A model generated the notes under the pieces. It ran no database searches. It was not told where the DNA came from and saw only the letters and a list, made by a program, of their open reading frames with translations. A DNA stretch of 64,000 nucleotides, from assembly GCF_001941945.1 (NCBI RefSeq), contig NZ_CP015585.1:186001-250000 (forward strand), given 5' to 3'. The DNA comes from Roseomonas gilardii. GTDB lineage: Bacteria > Pseudomonadota > Alphaproteobacteria > Acetobacterales > Acetobacteraceae. A program made the translations under genes and the position numbers. Each line of letters starts with the position of its first letter. The first letter of the stretch is position 1. Positions 47,328 to 55,848 of this stretch are shown one piece after another.

Positions 47328-48566
47328 CTAGGTCACCGGTGCGGAGAAGGTGAGGGCCGCTCCCGCCGCCGTCAGGAGCACGACGATCCACGTCGGCACC
47401 CGCCACCAGATCATGGCAGCGAATGCCAGCAGGGCGATCGCAAAGTCGGCGGGGGTGCGGACGGTGGAGGTCCAGATGGGGTCGAACAGGGCTGCGGCGA
47501 GGACACCGACAACGGCAGCGTTGACGCCCTGCAGGGCTGCGCGCGCCACGGGCCGGTGCCGCAGCGCGTCCCAGAAGGGCAGCATGCCGTACATCAGCAG
47601 CAGGCCCGGCAGGAACACCGACAGCAACGCGAGCACACCTCCGGTGACGCCGTTCGGCGCCATGCCCTGCGCCGCGCCCACAAAGGCGGCGAAGGTGAAC
47701 AGCGGCCCGGGCAGGGCCTGGGCCACCCCGTAGCCTGAGAGGAACACATCCGCCGTGATCCAGCCGGCCGACACGGTGGCACGCTCAATCAACGGTAGCA
47801 CCACGTGCCCGCCGCCGAAGACGAGCGATCCGGCCCAGTAGAATGCCTCGGCCGTGGCGACCGCGTGCGAGCCGGTGGCCTGGGCCAGCACGGGAAGGCC
47901 GACCAGCAGCACGGGGAAAAGCGCCAGAGCCATGACCGCGACACCGTGCGATGCGCGGAACGGCATCGCCGTGCCTGGCGGCCAGGCATCGCCGCCCTGG
48001 CCGAGGACAAGTCCCGCCGCAGCCCCCGCGAGGATCGCGCCGATCTGGGTGACGGCGGAAGGCAGGAGCAGCACTGCGACGGTGACCAGCACCGCGATCG
48101 TTCGCCGCGGCAGGTCCTGGCAAAGGCTGCCCGCCATGCTCCACACAGCCTGCGCCACCACGGCGACGGCGACGAGCTTGAGGCCGTGCACCGCGCCCGC
48201 GCCGTCTGTCGTCCAGGCCACCCCGTGAGCCGCCAGCAGCATCACAGCGGTCGACGGCAGGGTGAAGCCAAGCCAAGCCGCGAGCCCGCCGGGCAGGCCA
48301 CCCCGCAGCACGCCGAGCGCGAAGCCAACTTGGCTGCTGGCCGGCCCCGGCAGGAACTGGGCCAGCGCCACGAGGTCGGCGTAGCCCTTCTCGTCAAGCC
48401 AGCGGCGGCGCGCGACGAACTCGTCCCGGAAGTAGCCGAGGTGGGCGACCGGCCCGCCGAAGGACGTCAGGCCGAGGCGGAGGAAGATCAGCAGGACTTC
48501 GAGGAAGGCTCCCCGGTGCTTCTCGGCACCGCCGGTCGGCCGGGCATCAGGGGCAGGGGCGGCCAC
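47328..48566 (-). CDS. chrA: Chromate transporter ChrA
   Basis: A 412-residue, two-domain CHR-family transporter that exports chromate. Each half begins with the characteristic LGLTSFGGP (near residue 32) and FGGGHVVLPLIE segments, and the protein has about ten membrane helices. FLPGPASSQVGFALG and GVAQALPGPLFTFAAFVG are the paired PGP motifs. A GTG start at 48566 is preceded by AAGGAG. It is on the minus strand, opposite to nearly all its neighbours, next to the IS110-like fragment. Both facts suggest recently inserted cargo. No chrB regulator is seen. Confidence 0.93.
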   Translation of the reverse strand: MAAPAPDARPTGGAEKHRGAFLEVLLIFLRLGLTSFGGPVAHLGYFRDEFVARRRWLDEKGYADLVALAQFLPGPASSQVGFALGVLRGGLPGGLAAWLGFTLPSTAVMLLAAHGVAWTTDGAGAVHGLKLVAVAVVAQAVWSMAGSLCQDLPRRTIAVLVTVAVLLLPSAVTQIGAILAGAAAGLVLGQGGDAWPPGTAMPFRASHGVAVMALALFPVLLVGLPVLAQATGSHAVATAEAFYWAGSLVFGGGHVVLPLIERATVSAGWITADVFLSGYGVAQALPGPLFTFAAFVGAAQGMAPNGVTGGVLALLSVFLPGLLLMYGMLPFWDALRHRPVARAALQGVNAAVVGVLAAALFDPIWTSTVRTPADFAIALLAFAAMIWWRVPTWIVVLLTAAGAALTFSAPVT

Positions 48567-48857
48567 ACGTCTTCTCCTTGGAGGGCTATGCCCTTAGCTC
48601 GTTCACCCGTGCTGTCCAATGACGCTTTTTCACTGAGCTTAGGGGCCGTGGAATGTCCGCTCGGGGTCGGGAGCACGTATAGCTCCTCACCCCTCTTGCC
48701 CTTCAACACGGTATCTTCGAGTCCAGTCAAATGACGCACCGCAGCAGAACGGGCTGAGCCGGTGTCCTCGTGCTCCGCTCTCATGCCTGGGATGTCGGAA
48801 AGCCAGAAAGCGGGAAATCGGGAAAAACGGAAAGCGGGGGAGAGGAGGAGCAAGAGC

Positions 48858-49077
48858 GCTGGCATCCGGGCACCGCCCGGCACCGCTTCGCTCCACGGCC
48901 GCCTGCGCAGCCCTGCCCCGCTGGGCCGCAGCCCGCCCTGCCGGGCAGGGCCGCGTCCGGCGACGGGTCAGGGCCGCTCGCCCGCCGTGGTGCCGGACGG
49001 CCCCCGGCCGCCGGCGTGGGAGGGGTCAGCCCAGGAATGGGGTGACGGGAACCACGCTCCGGAGAGCCGCCCTCGCC
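48858..49077 (+). promoter_or_regulatory. Intergenic repeat, type B copy 2, upstream of the ParB-like gene
   Basis: Shows the type B order GCTGGCATCCGGG, GGCACCGCTTCGCTCCA, GGGCCGCGTCC, CAGGGCCGCTC and TGGTGCCGG, as at 41408. It is preceded by a run of AAGCGGGAAATCGGG-type purine-rich sequence (48800-48850). The whole interval 48567-49077 carries no other gene. The ParB start follows within 70 bp. Confidence 0.5.
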
Positions 49078-50874
49078 ATGAAGATCGTACACGCCAACCC
49101 GCGCAAGCTGCGCGACAACCCCGAGAACCCCCGCCGCACCAGGCCGAGCGCGGAGGCCGACGCGCAGTTGCTCGCCAATATTCAGGCGGTCGGCATCCTG
49201 CAGCCGCCCACCGCCCGCGAGATCGCGGGTGAGCTGGTCCTGATCGCCGGCCACCGTCGCCGCGACGCGGCCATCAAGGCGAAGCTGAAGGAGATCGCCG
49301 TCCTCGTCCGCGAGCCCGGCGACGACGCCGCGCAAGGCGGCGACGGCGTGCGGGCGCTGGCCGAAAACATGGTCCGCACCGCGATGAGCCCGGTAGACCA
49401 GTGGCGCGCCGTCGAGGCGCTGGTCGGGGAGGACTGGACCGAGGACGCCATCGCCGCCGCGCTGAACCTGCCGGTGCGCCGCATCCGCGCTCTGCGCCAC
49501 CTCTCGCGCGTGCATCCGGCGATGCTGGACCACATGGCACGCGGCGACATGCCGACCGACCAGCAGCTCCGCACCATCGGCCTCGCCTCGGCCGAGGATC
49601 AGGCCTCGGTCTGGCAGAGGAGCAAGCCGAAGCGCGGCGAGCGCGCCCACTGGCACGGTATCGCCGCCGCTCTGGAGAAGCGCCGCATCCCCTTCGCCGT
49701 CGCCAGGTTCGGCGAGGCCGAGACCGAGGCCTTCGGCATCGTCTGGCAGGACGACCTGTTCGTCCCGGCCGGACAGGAGGGTCGCTTCACCACCCAGCTC
49801 GACGCCTTCCTGCAGGCGCAGCAGGCGTGGCTGGAGGCCAACCTGCCAGACCGCGCCGTGCTCCTGGGCCTCGACGAGTGGGGCCGCGTCATGATCCCCA
49901 AAGGGGCGCAGGAGCTCTACTACCAGCAGCCCCGCGACGAGCGCGACCGCATCGGCCTCACCGTCGATCCGCGCTCCGGCGAGGTGCGGCAGACGCTGTT
50001 CCGCGAGGCACAGCCCCGTGAGGAGCGCGGTGGCCGGGGCCGTGAGGCATCGGCCGATAGCACGGTGCTGCCCAAGCTCGCTCGCCCGCCGTTGAGCCAG
50101 AAGGGCGACGCCATGGTGGGCGACCTGCGCACCGAGGCACTGCACGAGGCCTTCGCGCAGGCCGAGATCCCGGACCAGGCCCTGATCGGCCTGCTCGTGC
50201 TCGCGCTCGCCGGGCAGAACGTGCAGGTCCGCAGCGGCGCCAAGGGCGACGACCTGTACGCCGGAGCGCGCGCCGCGATCGCCGCCGGCCTCCTCGATGG
50301 CGGCGTGCTCACCGCAGACGCCGACGCCCTGCGTGCCGCCGCCCGCGCCATGCTGCGCCAGGCGCTGTCCTGCCGGGTGGGCTTCTCTACCTCCGGCCTG
50401 GTCGCCCGCTACGCCGGGGTGGCCGTCGATGCCGACGCCTACCTTCCCACCACCGCCACCGAGGAGTTCCTGGCCCATCTGAGCAAGGACGCGATCATGG
50501 GCACGGCCAGCGCCAACAACGTGGCGCCGCGCAACACCGGCAAGGCGACCCGTGCTGCGGTGGTCGAGCGCTTCAAGGGGCAGACCTTCCTCCACCCGCT
50601 GGTGCGCTTCGCGCTGACCACGGAGGAGCAGCGCAAGTTGGCCGAGCAGCGGCAGCGGGAGGAGAGCCGCGCCGCCCTGCGCGCCAGCTGGCAGTCCTCT
50701 GGGGAGGATGATGGGGAGGACCCCGGAAAGGAGATGGATGGGGAGGAGGGCGACGGCTCCGGCGAGGAGGAGGCCGCAGGCGACATCGGCATGGACGGCG
50801 AGGAGGTGGATCTCCCCACCGATAACCTCCAGCTGCCGCCCGGCAGCCAGCCCCCGGATGTCCACACCACCTGA
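49078..50874 (+). CDS. ParB-like nuclease-domain protein
   Basis: A 598-residue protein. The N-terminus is a ParB/RepB/Spo0J domain (KIVHANPRKLRDNPENPRRT, GILQPPTAREIAGELVLIAG, HRRRDAAIKAKLKEI), where GHRRRDAA is the conserved box II. A helix-turn-helix region follows (WTEDAIAAALNLPVRRIRAL). A very long C-terminal part that ends in an acidic, low-complexity tail is not typical of partition ParB. No ParA is adjacent in this window, so segregation is uncertain; such proteins also occur as transfer-linked or chromatin-like factors. Start at 49078 is closest to the domain boundary. Confidence 0.87.
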   Translation: MKIVHANPRKLRDNPENPRRTRPSAEADAQLLANIQAVGILQPPTAREIAGELVLIAGHRRRDAAIKAKLKEIAVLVREPGDDAAQGGDGVRALAENMVRTAMSPVDQWRAVEALVGEDWTEDAIAAALNLPVRRIRALRHLSRVHPAMLDHMARGDMPTDQQLRTIGLASAEDQASVWQRSKPKRGERAHWHGIAAALEKRRIPFAVARFGEAETEAFGIVWQDDLFVPAGQEGRFTTQLDAFLQAQQAWLEANLPDRAVLLGLDEWGRVMIPKGAQELYYQQPRDERDRIGLTVDPRSGEVRQTLFREAQPREERGGRGREASADSTVLPKLARPPLSQKGDAMVGDLRTEALHEAFAQAEIPDQALIGLLVLALAGQNVQVRSGAKGDDLYAGARAAIAAGLLDGGVLTADADALRAAARAMLRQALSCRVGFSTSGLVARYAGVAVDADAYLPTTATEEFLAHLSKDAIMGTASANNVAPRNTGKATRAAVVERFKGQTFLHPLVRFALTTEEQRKLAEQRQREESRAALRASWQSSGEDDGEDPGKEMDGEEGDGSGEEEAAGDIGMDGEEVDLPTDNLQLPPGSQPPDVHTT

Positions 50875-50947
50875 TACCGCGTGGCCGGTCGCATGCCCGG
50901 CATCCAGCCGGCCCCCCCTTCCACGAAGATCAGAACGAGGTGGCCCA

Positions 50948-51244
50948 ATGGCCTTCATCAGCGTTGCCGCGCGAGGCTCGGAATCCGAGCCGTTCCAGCT
51001 CACCGGCAAGAACCCGATCCAGCACACGCCGGGTGCCTGCGAGAGCCACGACCGCCTGTTCGAGTATGCCGGAGGCCACCTGGGCTTCTACGGCTTCCTG
51101 CGCGTCGCCAACGCGCGCATTTCCCGGCGCCTTGGGATCGGGCTGGCGGATCTGCCGGACCGGCTCTGGCGGGATGCCTACGACGACGAGGCGCACCCCT
51201 CCGAAGCCGCCGACGAGGCGATCGAGGAAGAAGCCGGCGAATAG
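50948..51244 (+). CDS. Unknown small protein, 98 residues
   Basis: Starts at the ATG at 50948 behind ACGAGGTGG, 73 bp after parB. It contains a compact globular stretch (LFEYAGGHLGFYGFLRVANA) and an acidic C-terminus (AADEAIEEEAGE). No family recognised. Probably in the parB transcript. Confidence 0.62.
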   Translation: MAFISVAARGSESEPFQLTGKNPIQHTPGACESHDRLFEYAGGHLGFYGFLRVANARISRRLGIGLADLPDRLWRDAYDDEAHPSEAADEAIEEEAGE

Positions 51245-51279
51245 GAGCGGACGGAGCGCTGCCGCATCCGTCCCCCGGC

Positions 51280-51427
51280 GGCAAGGGTGCGTCGCTGCGC
51301 TCCCTCGCTCCGCTCGCCCTTGCCCCCGGCGGCTCGGAACGCGGCGGCTGGGGAGGGTCGAGGGGAAAGCGGCCGGCAAGGCCGGGGCCACCTCGGCATC
51401 CCGAATCCCTGGTGGGAGTTGAGCAAT
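51280..51427 (+). promoter_or_regulatory. Structured leader element, type A copy 6
   Basis: The core pairs GGCAAGGGTGCG (51280-51291) with CTCGCCCTTGCC (51313-51324), with a shorter loop than the others. A later hairpin CGGCC-GGCAA-GGCCG occurs near 51370-51384. The next gene starts at 51428. Confidence 0.55.
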
Positions 51428-52126
51428 ATGGACACCCTGGTTGAGCGCGGCCTGCGCTCGGCAGCCGAGGATCTCGGCCTTTCGCCCGATGGATGGAGCC
51501 GGATCCGGGGCGATTCCGGCACGAGCCAGACCTTCCGGCACACCGCCCGCCCCGCCCTGGTGGTCGAGGTGAGCATGGATGGACCCGGATGGAGCTGGAC
51601 GGCCAGCCTGGCGAAGTCGCATCGCCAGCCCGCCCTTGGCCCTGCCCAGCCCTGGGCGTGCATCGACGGCCTTGCCGTCCGGGTCAGCCCCAGCCAGCAC
51701 GGGGCACTCCTCGATGCCCTGGCGATCGCCGGCGACGACATCGCGGAGGCCAGCGCCTGCTCGACCGAGATGCTGCAGACCCGCCTGGACGTGCTGGTCA
51801 GCCGCCGCGGTTTCGACCTGTTCGTCGCCCCCGTGCAGAACCTCGACGGGAGGCAGGCCGAGCCGGCTGCCCCGCTCCGCCTGGATTGGAGCTACCGGGG
51901 CCAGACGCCGGACGGCGACGACGTCGCGGGCGTCGTGCAGGGCGCAGACGAGGCCGAGGCCATCGAGGCGGTCGAGCGCCTCTGGGCCGGCCTCGACCTC
52001 ATGGAGCTATCACCACGCCTCGCCGGGCTGGCGCCCTTGTCCTCCGCTGCCCGTCGCGCAGCCGAAGATGGATTGCGGCGGGCTGGAGCCCAGGGGCCCG
52101 CATCGGGTCTGCCCGCGCTGCACTGA
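51428..52126 (+). CDS. Unknown protein, 232 residues
   Basis: Start at 51428 (MDTLVERGLRSAAEDLGL). The N-terminal half is probably alpha/beta (ALVVEVSMDGPGWSWTASLA, ACIDGLAVRVSPSQHGALLD) and the middle holds TRLDVLVSRRGFDLFVAPVQ; the C-terminus is alanine-rich. It stands alone behind leader copy 6, upstream of the cytosine methyltransferase by 81 bp. Not recognised. Confidence 0.65.
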   Translation: MDTLVERGLRSAAEDLGLSPDGWSRIRGDSGTSQTFRHTARPALVVEVSMDGPGWSWTASLAKSHRQPALGPAQPWACIDGLAVRVSPSQHGALLDALAIAGDDIAEASACSTEMLQTRLDVLVSRRGFDLFVAPVQNLDGRQAEPAAPLRLDWSYRGQTPDGDDVAGVVQGADEAEAIEAVERLWAGLDLMELSPRLAGLAPLSSAARRAAEDGLRRAGAQGPASGLPALH

Positions 52127-52207
52127 TCCTCCCCCCCCGAAACAGCCATCGGCATCGCGAACGGCAGGGCCCAGGCCCTGCCGTTCGCGTTTCAGGAGCC
52201 CCGCGCC

Positions 52208-54016
52208 ATGATTTCCGAGCACGGCCACGCCACCATTCTGCACGCCCACCTCTTCGCCGGCCTCGGCGGAGGTGCCCGCGGCTTCAACCGCGCCACCTCG
52301 CGGGTGGGCAACCTCACCGCCAGCTTCCGCTGCCTCGGCGGCATCGACGTCGACGCTGGAGCGATCCGCGACTTCGGCCGCCTTGCCGGTGTACCCGGCA
52401 CCTGCATGGACCTGTTCGACCGCGAGCAGTACCGCGACTTCCACGGCCAGGAGCCGCCGATCGGCTGGCGAGAGGCCACCGTGGACGATGTGCGCGCCGC
52501 CTTCGGCCATGAACGCCCCCACGTCCTGTTCACCTCGCCGCCCTGCAAGGGCTTCTCCGGCCTGCTCAGCGAGACCAAGAGCAGGACCCGGAAGTACCAG
52601 GCGCTGAACCGCCTGACGCTGCGCGGTATCTGGCTGACACTGGAAGCCTATCGCGACGACCCGGTGGAGCTGATCCTGCTGGAGAACGTACCGCGCATTG
52701 CCTCGCGTGGACGTCCCCTGCTCGACCGGATCACCGGCCTGCTACGCGCCTATGGCTACGCCGTGGCCGAGACCACCCATGATTGTGGGCAGCTGGGTGG
52801 CCTGGCGCAGTCGCGCCGCAGGTTCCTGCTGGTGGCCCGCCACACCGCCAAGGTGAAGCCTTTCCTCTACCAGCCGCCGAAGCGCCCGCTGCACGGCGTG
52901 GGAGACATTCTTTCCCGGATGTCCCTGCCGGGCGATCCGGCGGCCGGGCCGATGCACCGGGTCCCGATGCTGCACTGGTCCACCTGGGTCCGGCTCGCCT
53001 TCGTCGAGGCTGGCAGCGACTGGCGTTCCCTCGGCAGGCTCGCCGTCGAGGACGGGATGTTGCGCGACTACGCCCTTGCCCCCTGCGGCGAATGGCGGGG
53101 CGGCGTTCTCGGCATGAACCGCTGGGACGAGCCGTCCGGCACCGTGGCGGGCCGTTCCGGTCCCTCCAACGGCGCCTACAGTGTCGCCGACCCGCGCCGC
53201 GCCGAAGGCGTGGCCGCCTTCGGGCAGTACGGGGTCAAGCGCTTCGACGAGCCGTCCCAGGTGGTGATCGGCAAGGCGGCGGTCGGGGCCGGCCATTTCG
53301 CCGTGGCCGATCCTCGCCACGCCGGGCCGCCCAAGCACAGCAACGAGTTCCGCATCGTCCCCTGGGACGGCGCCGGACGAGCGGTCACAGGCGGCCATGG
53401 CACAGGCCAGTGCGTGGCGGATCCGCGCGGAGACGTGCGCCGCTCCGGAGCGCTGGGCGTCGTGTCGTGGGAGTCCAATGCCGGCACCGTGGCGGGTGAG
53501 AGCCTGCCATCCAACGGAGCCTTCGCGGTCGCCGATCCCCGGCCGCGCCTGGAACGGGAGAAGGGTGACGACTACTACGGCGCCGGCCATTACGGCGTGG
53601 TGCCGTGGCGGGAGCCCACGGGCGCCGTCAGCGCCGCCGCCGGCTACGACAACGGCCGCTGGAGCGTGGCCGACCCCCGCCCGATCCTGCCCAGCGCGAC
53701 CGAGAAGGTCGTGGCCCGCATCCGCGCCCTCGACGGCACCTGGCACCGGCCTTTCACCACCGCCGAGCTGGCGGCGCTGCAATCGCTGTTCGACCCGGAG
53801 GAGCAGGCCGAGCTCGACGGGCTGAGCGATGCCGACTGGCGCGAGCGCATCGGCAATGCCGTCCCGCCCGACGCCGCGCAGGCCATCGCCGAGACGATGG
53901 GCCGCACGCTCCTGCTGGCCTGGTCGGGCGAGGGCTTCATGCTCTCGGCCCTGCCGATCTGGGTACGTCCGGTCGCGGTGGCCCTCTCCGTACGCCAGCC
54001 CCAGGACGAGGCCTGA
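52208..54016 (+). CDS. DNA cytosine-5 methyltransferase with a repeated central region
   Basis: A 602-residue C5 methyltransferase. Motif I is HLFAGLGGGARGF, the catalytic PPC is at 111-113 (SPPCKGFS), ENV at 159-161, Q-S-R-R-R at about 201, and the C-terminal GNAVPP at 549-554, so all key motifs are present. Between about residues 290 and 491, five degenerate units of 37-46 residues each end in VADPR (330, 370, 407, 445, 491) and share PSGTVAG/SNGA. This replaces a conventional target-recognition domain. It could modify plasmid DNA against host restriction. Start at 52208 after AGGAG. Confidence 0.93.
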   Translation: MISEHGHATILHAHLFAGLGGGARGFNRATSRVGNLTASFRCLGGIDVDAGAIRDFGRLAGVPGTCMDLFDREQYRDFHGQEPPIGWREATVDDVRAAFGHERPHVLFTSPPCKGFSGLLSETKSRTRKYQALNRLTLRGIWLTLEAYRDDPVELILLENVPRIASRGRPLLDRITGLLRAYGYAVAETTHDCGQLGGLAQSRRRFLLVARHTAKVKPFLYQPPKRPLHGVGDILSRMSLPGDPAAGPMHRVPMLHWSTWVRLAFVEAGSDWRSLGRLAVEDGMLRDYALAPCGEWRGGVLGMNRWDEPSGTVAGRSGPSNGAYSVADPRRAEGVAAFGQYGVKRFDEPSQVVIGKAAVGAGHFAVADPRHAGPPKHSNEFRIVPWDGAGRAVTGGHGTGQCVADPRGDVRRSGALGVVSWESNAGTVAGESLPSNGAFAVADPRPRLEREKGDDYYGAGHYGVVPWREPTGAVSAAAGYDNGRWSVADPRPILPSATEKVVARIRALDGTWHRPFTTAELAALQSLFDPEEQAELDGLSDADWRERIGNAVPPDAAQAIAETMGRTLLLAWSGEGFMLSALPIWVRPVAVALSVRQPQDEA

Positions 54017-54169
54017 GCGCCATGCACCCCACACCATCCATCTCCTGCCGCCGGACCTGGCAGCGGATCCTGCACCGCCACAGCCATCGTGCCCCGCCGA
54101 GACTGGGGCACCGGCGTCGCAGCCAAGGGTCCGGCCGGGGCACAGCCTGCCGGCAGGACGGCGAGCGGC

Positions 54170-54721
54170 CTAGCCCGCCGCGGCGCGGATCCGGGCGAGA
54201 TCGAGGACGCCCTTCGCGCCCCAGCCCTTCGTCCCGGCCGCCACCTCCGGGCGGAACCGCTCATAGAGCCGGAAGGCCACCCGGTTCAGCTCATCCGGAT
54301 CCAAGGTGGACCCCAGCTCCTCCATCGCCTTCCTGACGGAGGCCAGATGCTCACCGAAGGCCCTTCGGACATACCCGGCTGCCGCCTGCGCGGACGCCGG
54401 CTTGTCGTGATCGAGCGCGCGTAGCGACCCATCCACCTCGACCACCGGCAGGTCGCGGCCGAGCAGATGCACCGCCTTCTGCCGATGCCTCCCCTGACCC
54501 TGCTTGCGCGCCTCGTCACGCAGATCGCCGCTCTCATGCCCCTCCTCGGCGATGCCGATGGCCTTCGCCTTCGCGCGGGCACTGAGGCCGGCCACGGCCC
54601 GGCCAAGCGTGATCGCCGTTTCGGGGTCATGCCCCAGGCGCTCGGCCACCACCGCGGCCCAGAGCGTCAACACCGGCGCCCGGTTCACCTGGACCGTCGG
54701 CCCCGCCTTCGTGCCGGTCAT
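54170..54721 (-). CDS. Conserved unknown protein, minus strand
   Basis: A 183-residue, mostly helical protein: MTGTKAGPTVQVNRAPVLTL, then WAAVVAERLGHDPETAITLG and GRAVAGLSARAKAKAIGIAE, GYVRRAFGEHLASVRKAMEE and FRLYERFRPEVAAGTKGWGA. The opening is typical of a widespread alphaproteobacterial family of unknown function that has no catalytic motif. ATG at 54721; a near upstream ATG at 54736 is also possible. It is divergent from 54851 and convergent with the C5 methyltransferase, and one of only three convincing minus-strand genes in 31.4-59.3 kb. Confidence 0.72.
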   Translation of the reverse strand: MTGTKAGPTVQVNRAPVLTLWAAVVAERLGHDPETAITLGRAVAGLSARAKAKAIGIAEEGHESGDLRDEARKQGQGRHRQKAVHLLGRDLPVVEVDGSLRALDHDKPASAQAAAGYVRRAFGEHLASVRKAMEELGSTLDPDELNRVAFRLYERFRPEVAAGTKGWGAKGVLDLARIRAAAG

Positions 54722-54850
54722 GCGCGTCCATCCCATCCATCCCGCTCGCCTCAACGAGCGAGCGGCGGGACGGATGCGCCACGCCGGCTTCCACCATCCC
54801 GGCCATTGGCCGAGCCGCCGCCTCGCGGATTCCGGGGCAGAGCCAACACC

Positions 54851-55345
54851 ATGAAGATCGAACTCCGCAGTGTCAGCTACAACGCCGCCCTGAGCGAGGA
54901 GACGATGAACTTCCACGCCGACATCTGGATCGACGGGAGGAAGGCGGGCTTCGCCCATAACCACGGGACCGGCGGCAACACCAACGTGCAGCCCAACACC
55001 CTGCGCCAGCGCCTCGACGAGTACGGCAGGACTCGCCCGCAGGTGGACATCGGGACCGCCACGGGCGGCGAGCCGCGCATGATCACCCAGGACGCCGAGT
55101 GGATCGTGGACAGCCTCCTGACGGAATGGATCGTGCGGCGTGACCTGAAGCGGGCACTGAAGAACCGCGTCCTCTACACCCGCACGGAGATGCCCGGGGT
55201 CTACCAGACCAAGGTGCTGAAACCGGACGAGATGGCGAAGATCCTCGCGTCGACGGAGGTGAAAGCAAAGTGGAAGGTCAAGGCTTGGCTGAACACCATG
55301 CCGGAAGATGAGGCCATCGCCATCTACCGGAACAACGGTCGCTGA
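54851..55345 (+). CDS. Unknown protein, 164 residues
   Basis: ATG at 54851 (MKIELRSVSYNAALSEETMN). Strand-rich beginning with FHADIWIDGRKAGFAHNHGTGGN, then helices (WIVDSLLTEWIVRRDLKRAL, KPDEMAKILASTEVKAKWKV). It resembles conserved phage/plasmid proteins of unknown function. Divergent from the minus-strand neighbour across a 129-bp spacer that holds the hairpin CGCTCG-CCTCAA-CGAGCG (about 54747-54764). Confidence 0.68.
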   Translation: MKIELRSVSYNAALSEETMNFHADIWIDGRKAGFAHNHGTGGNTNVQPNTLRQRLDEYGRTRPQVDIGTATGGEPRMITQDAEWIVDSLLTEWIVRRDLKRALKNRVLYTRTEMPGVYQTKVLKPDEMAKILASTEVKAKWKVKAWLNTMPEDEAIAIYRNNGR

Positions 55346-55396
55346 AACGCGCACCAGGGAAGGACGGAAGATGGCTGCCGCATCGTGGCGTCCGCC

Positions 55397-55554
55397 GCAA
55401 GAAGGCGGCTGCGCCGCCCGCGCGAAGCGCGCGCCCTTGCCCCGGCCGCCGCCGTCGCGGCCGGCCAGGACGGGACAGGCGAAGGAATGGCCAGGCGCGG
55501 CAGCGGGCGTCCGGCAAATCCCTGATCCATCCCTGACGCTGCGGAGATCAGACC
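55397..55554 (+). promoter_or_regulatory. Structured leader element, type A copy 7
   Basis: A variant copy. GCAAGAAGGCGG replaces GCAAGGGTGC at the left arm and GCGCGCCCTTGCCCC (ending near 55444) stands at the right; the arm pairing is weaker. GGCCGGCC-type sequence follows as in copies 2 and 3. The next start is at 55555. Confidence 0.45.
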
Positions 55555-55767
55555 ATGTCGGACCCGTTCCACGATGTTCGCGCTCCGGGCCTGGAGGCCC
55601 GGACCTGCGGCGGAACCCATGACGCGTGCCTTGAGATGGACCGCCTCTCGCAGCTGCTGTGCGCCTGCGACGACGGCGTGCTGACGGAGGAGGGCCTCCA
55701 CGAGGCGGCCGCCCTCGCCGAGCGGTTGGGACGCACTGACGAGCTGTTCGACGCACTGATGAAGTAG
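55555..55767 (+). CDS. Unknown small protein, 70 residues
   Basis: ATG at 55555 behind GCGGAGA. The peptide has three cysteines in its first half (ARTCGGTHDACLEM, LLCACDDGV) and a helical C-terminus (GLHEAAALAERLGRTDELFD). Not recognised; a metal site is possible. Confidence 0.55.
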   Translation: MSDPFHDVRAPGLEARTCGGTHDACLEMDRLSQLLCACDDGVLTEEGLHEAAALAERLGRTDELFDALMK

Positions 55768-55848
55768 CCGATGTCGCCCGCGCCCGGCCGGGTCATGCCG
55801 GGCACGGCCGCTCCACACATCCGGATACCCCTGGAAGAAAGTATCGTC

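Noticed and set aside
48781-51027. 748-codon minus-strand frame opposite the ParB-like gene
   Set aside because: Shadow; it also crosses the type B intergenic repeat.
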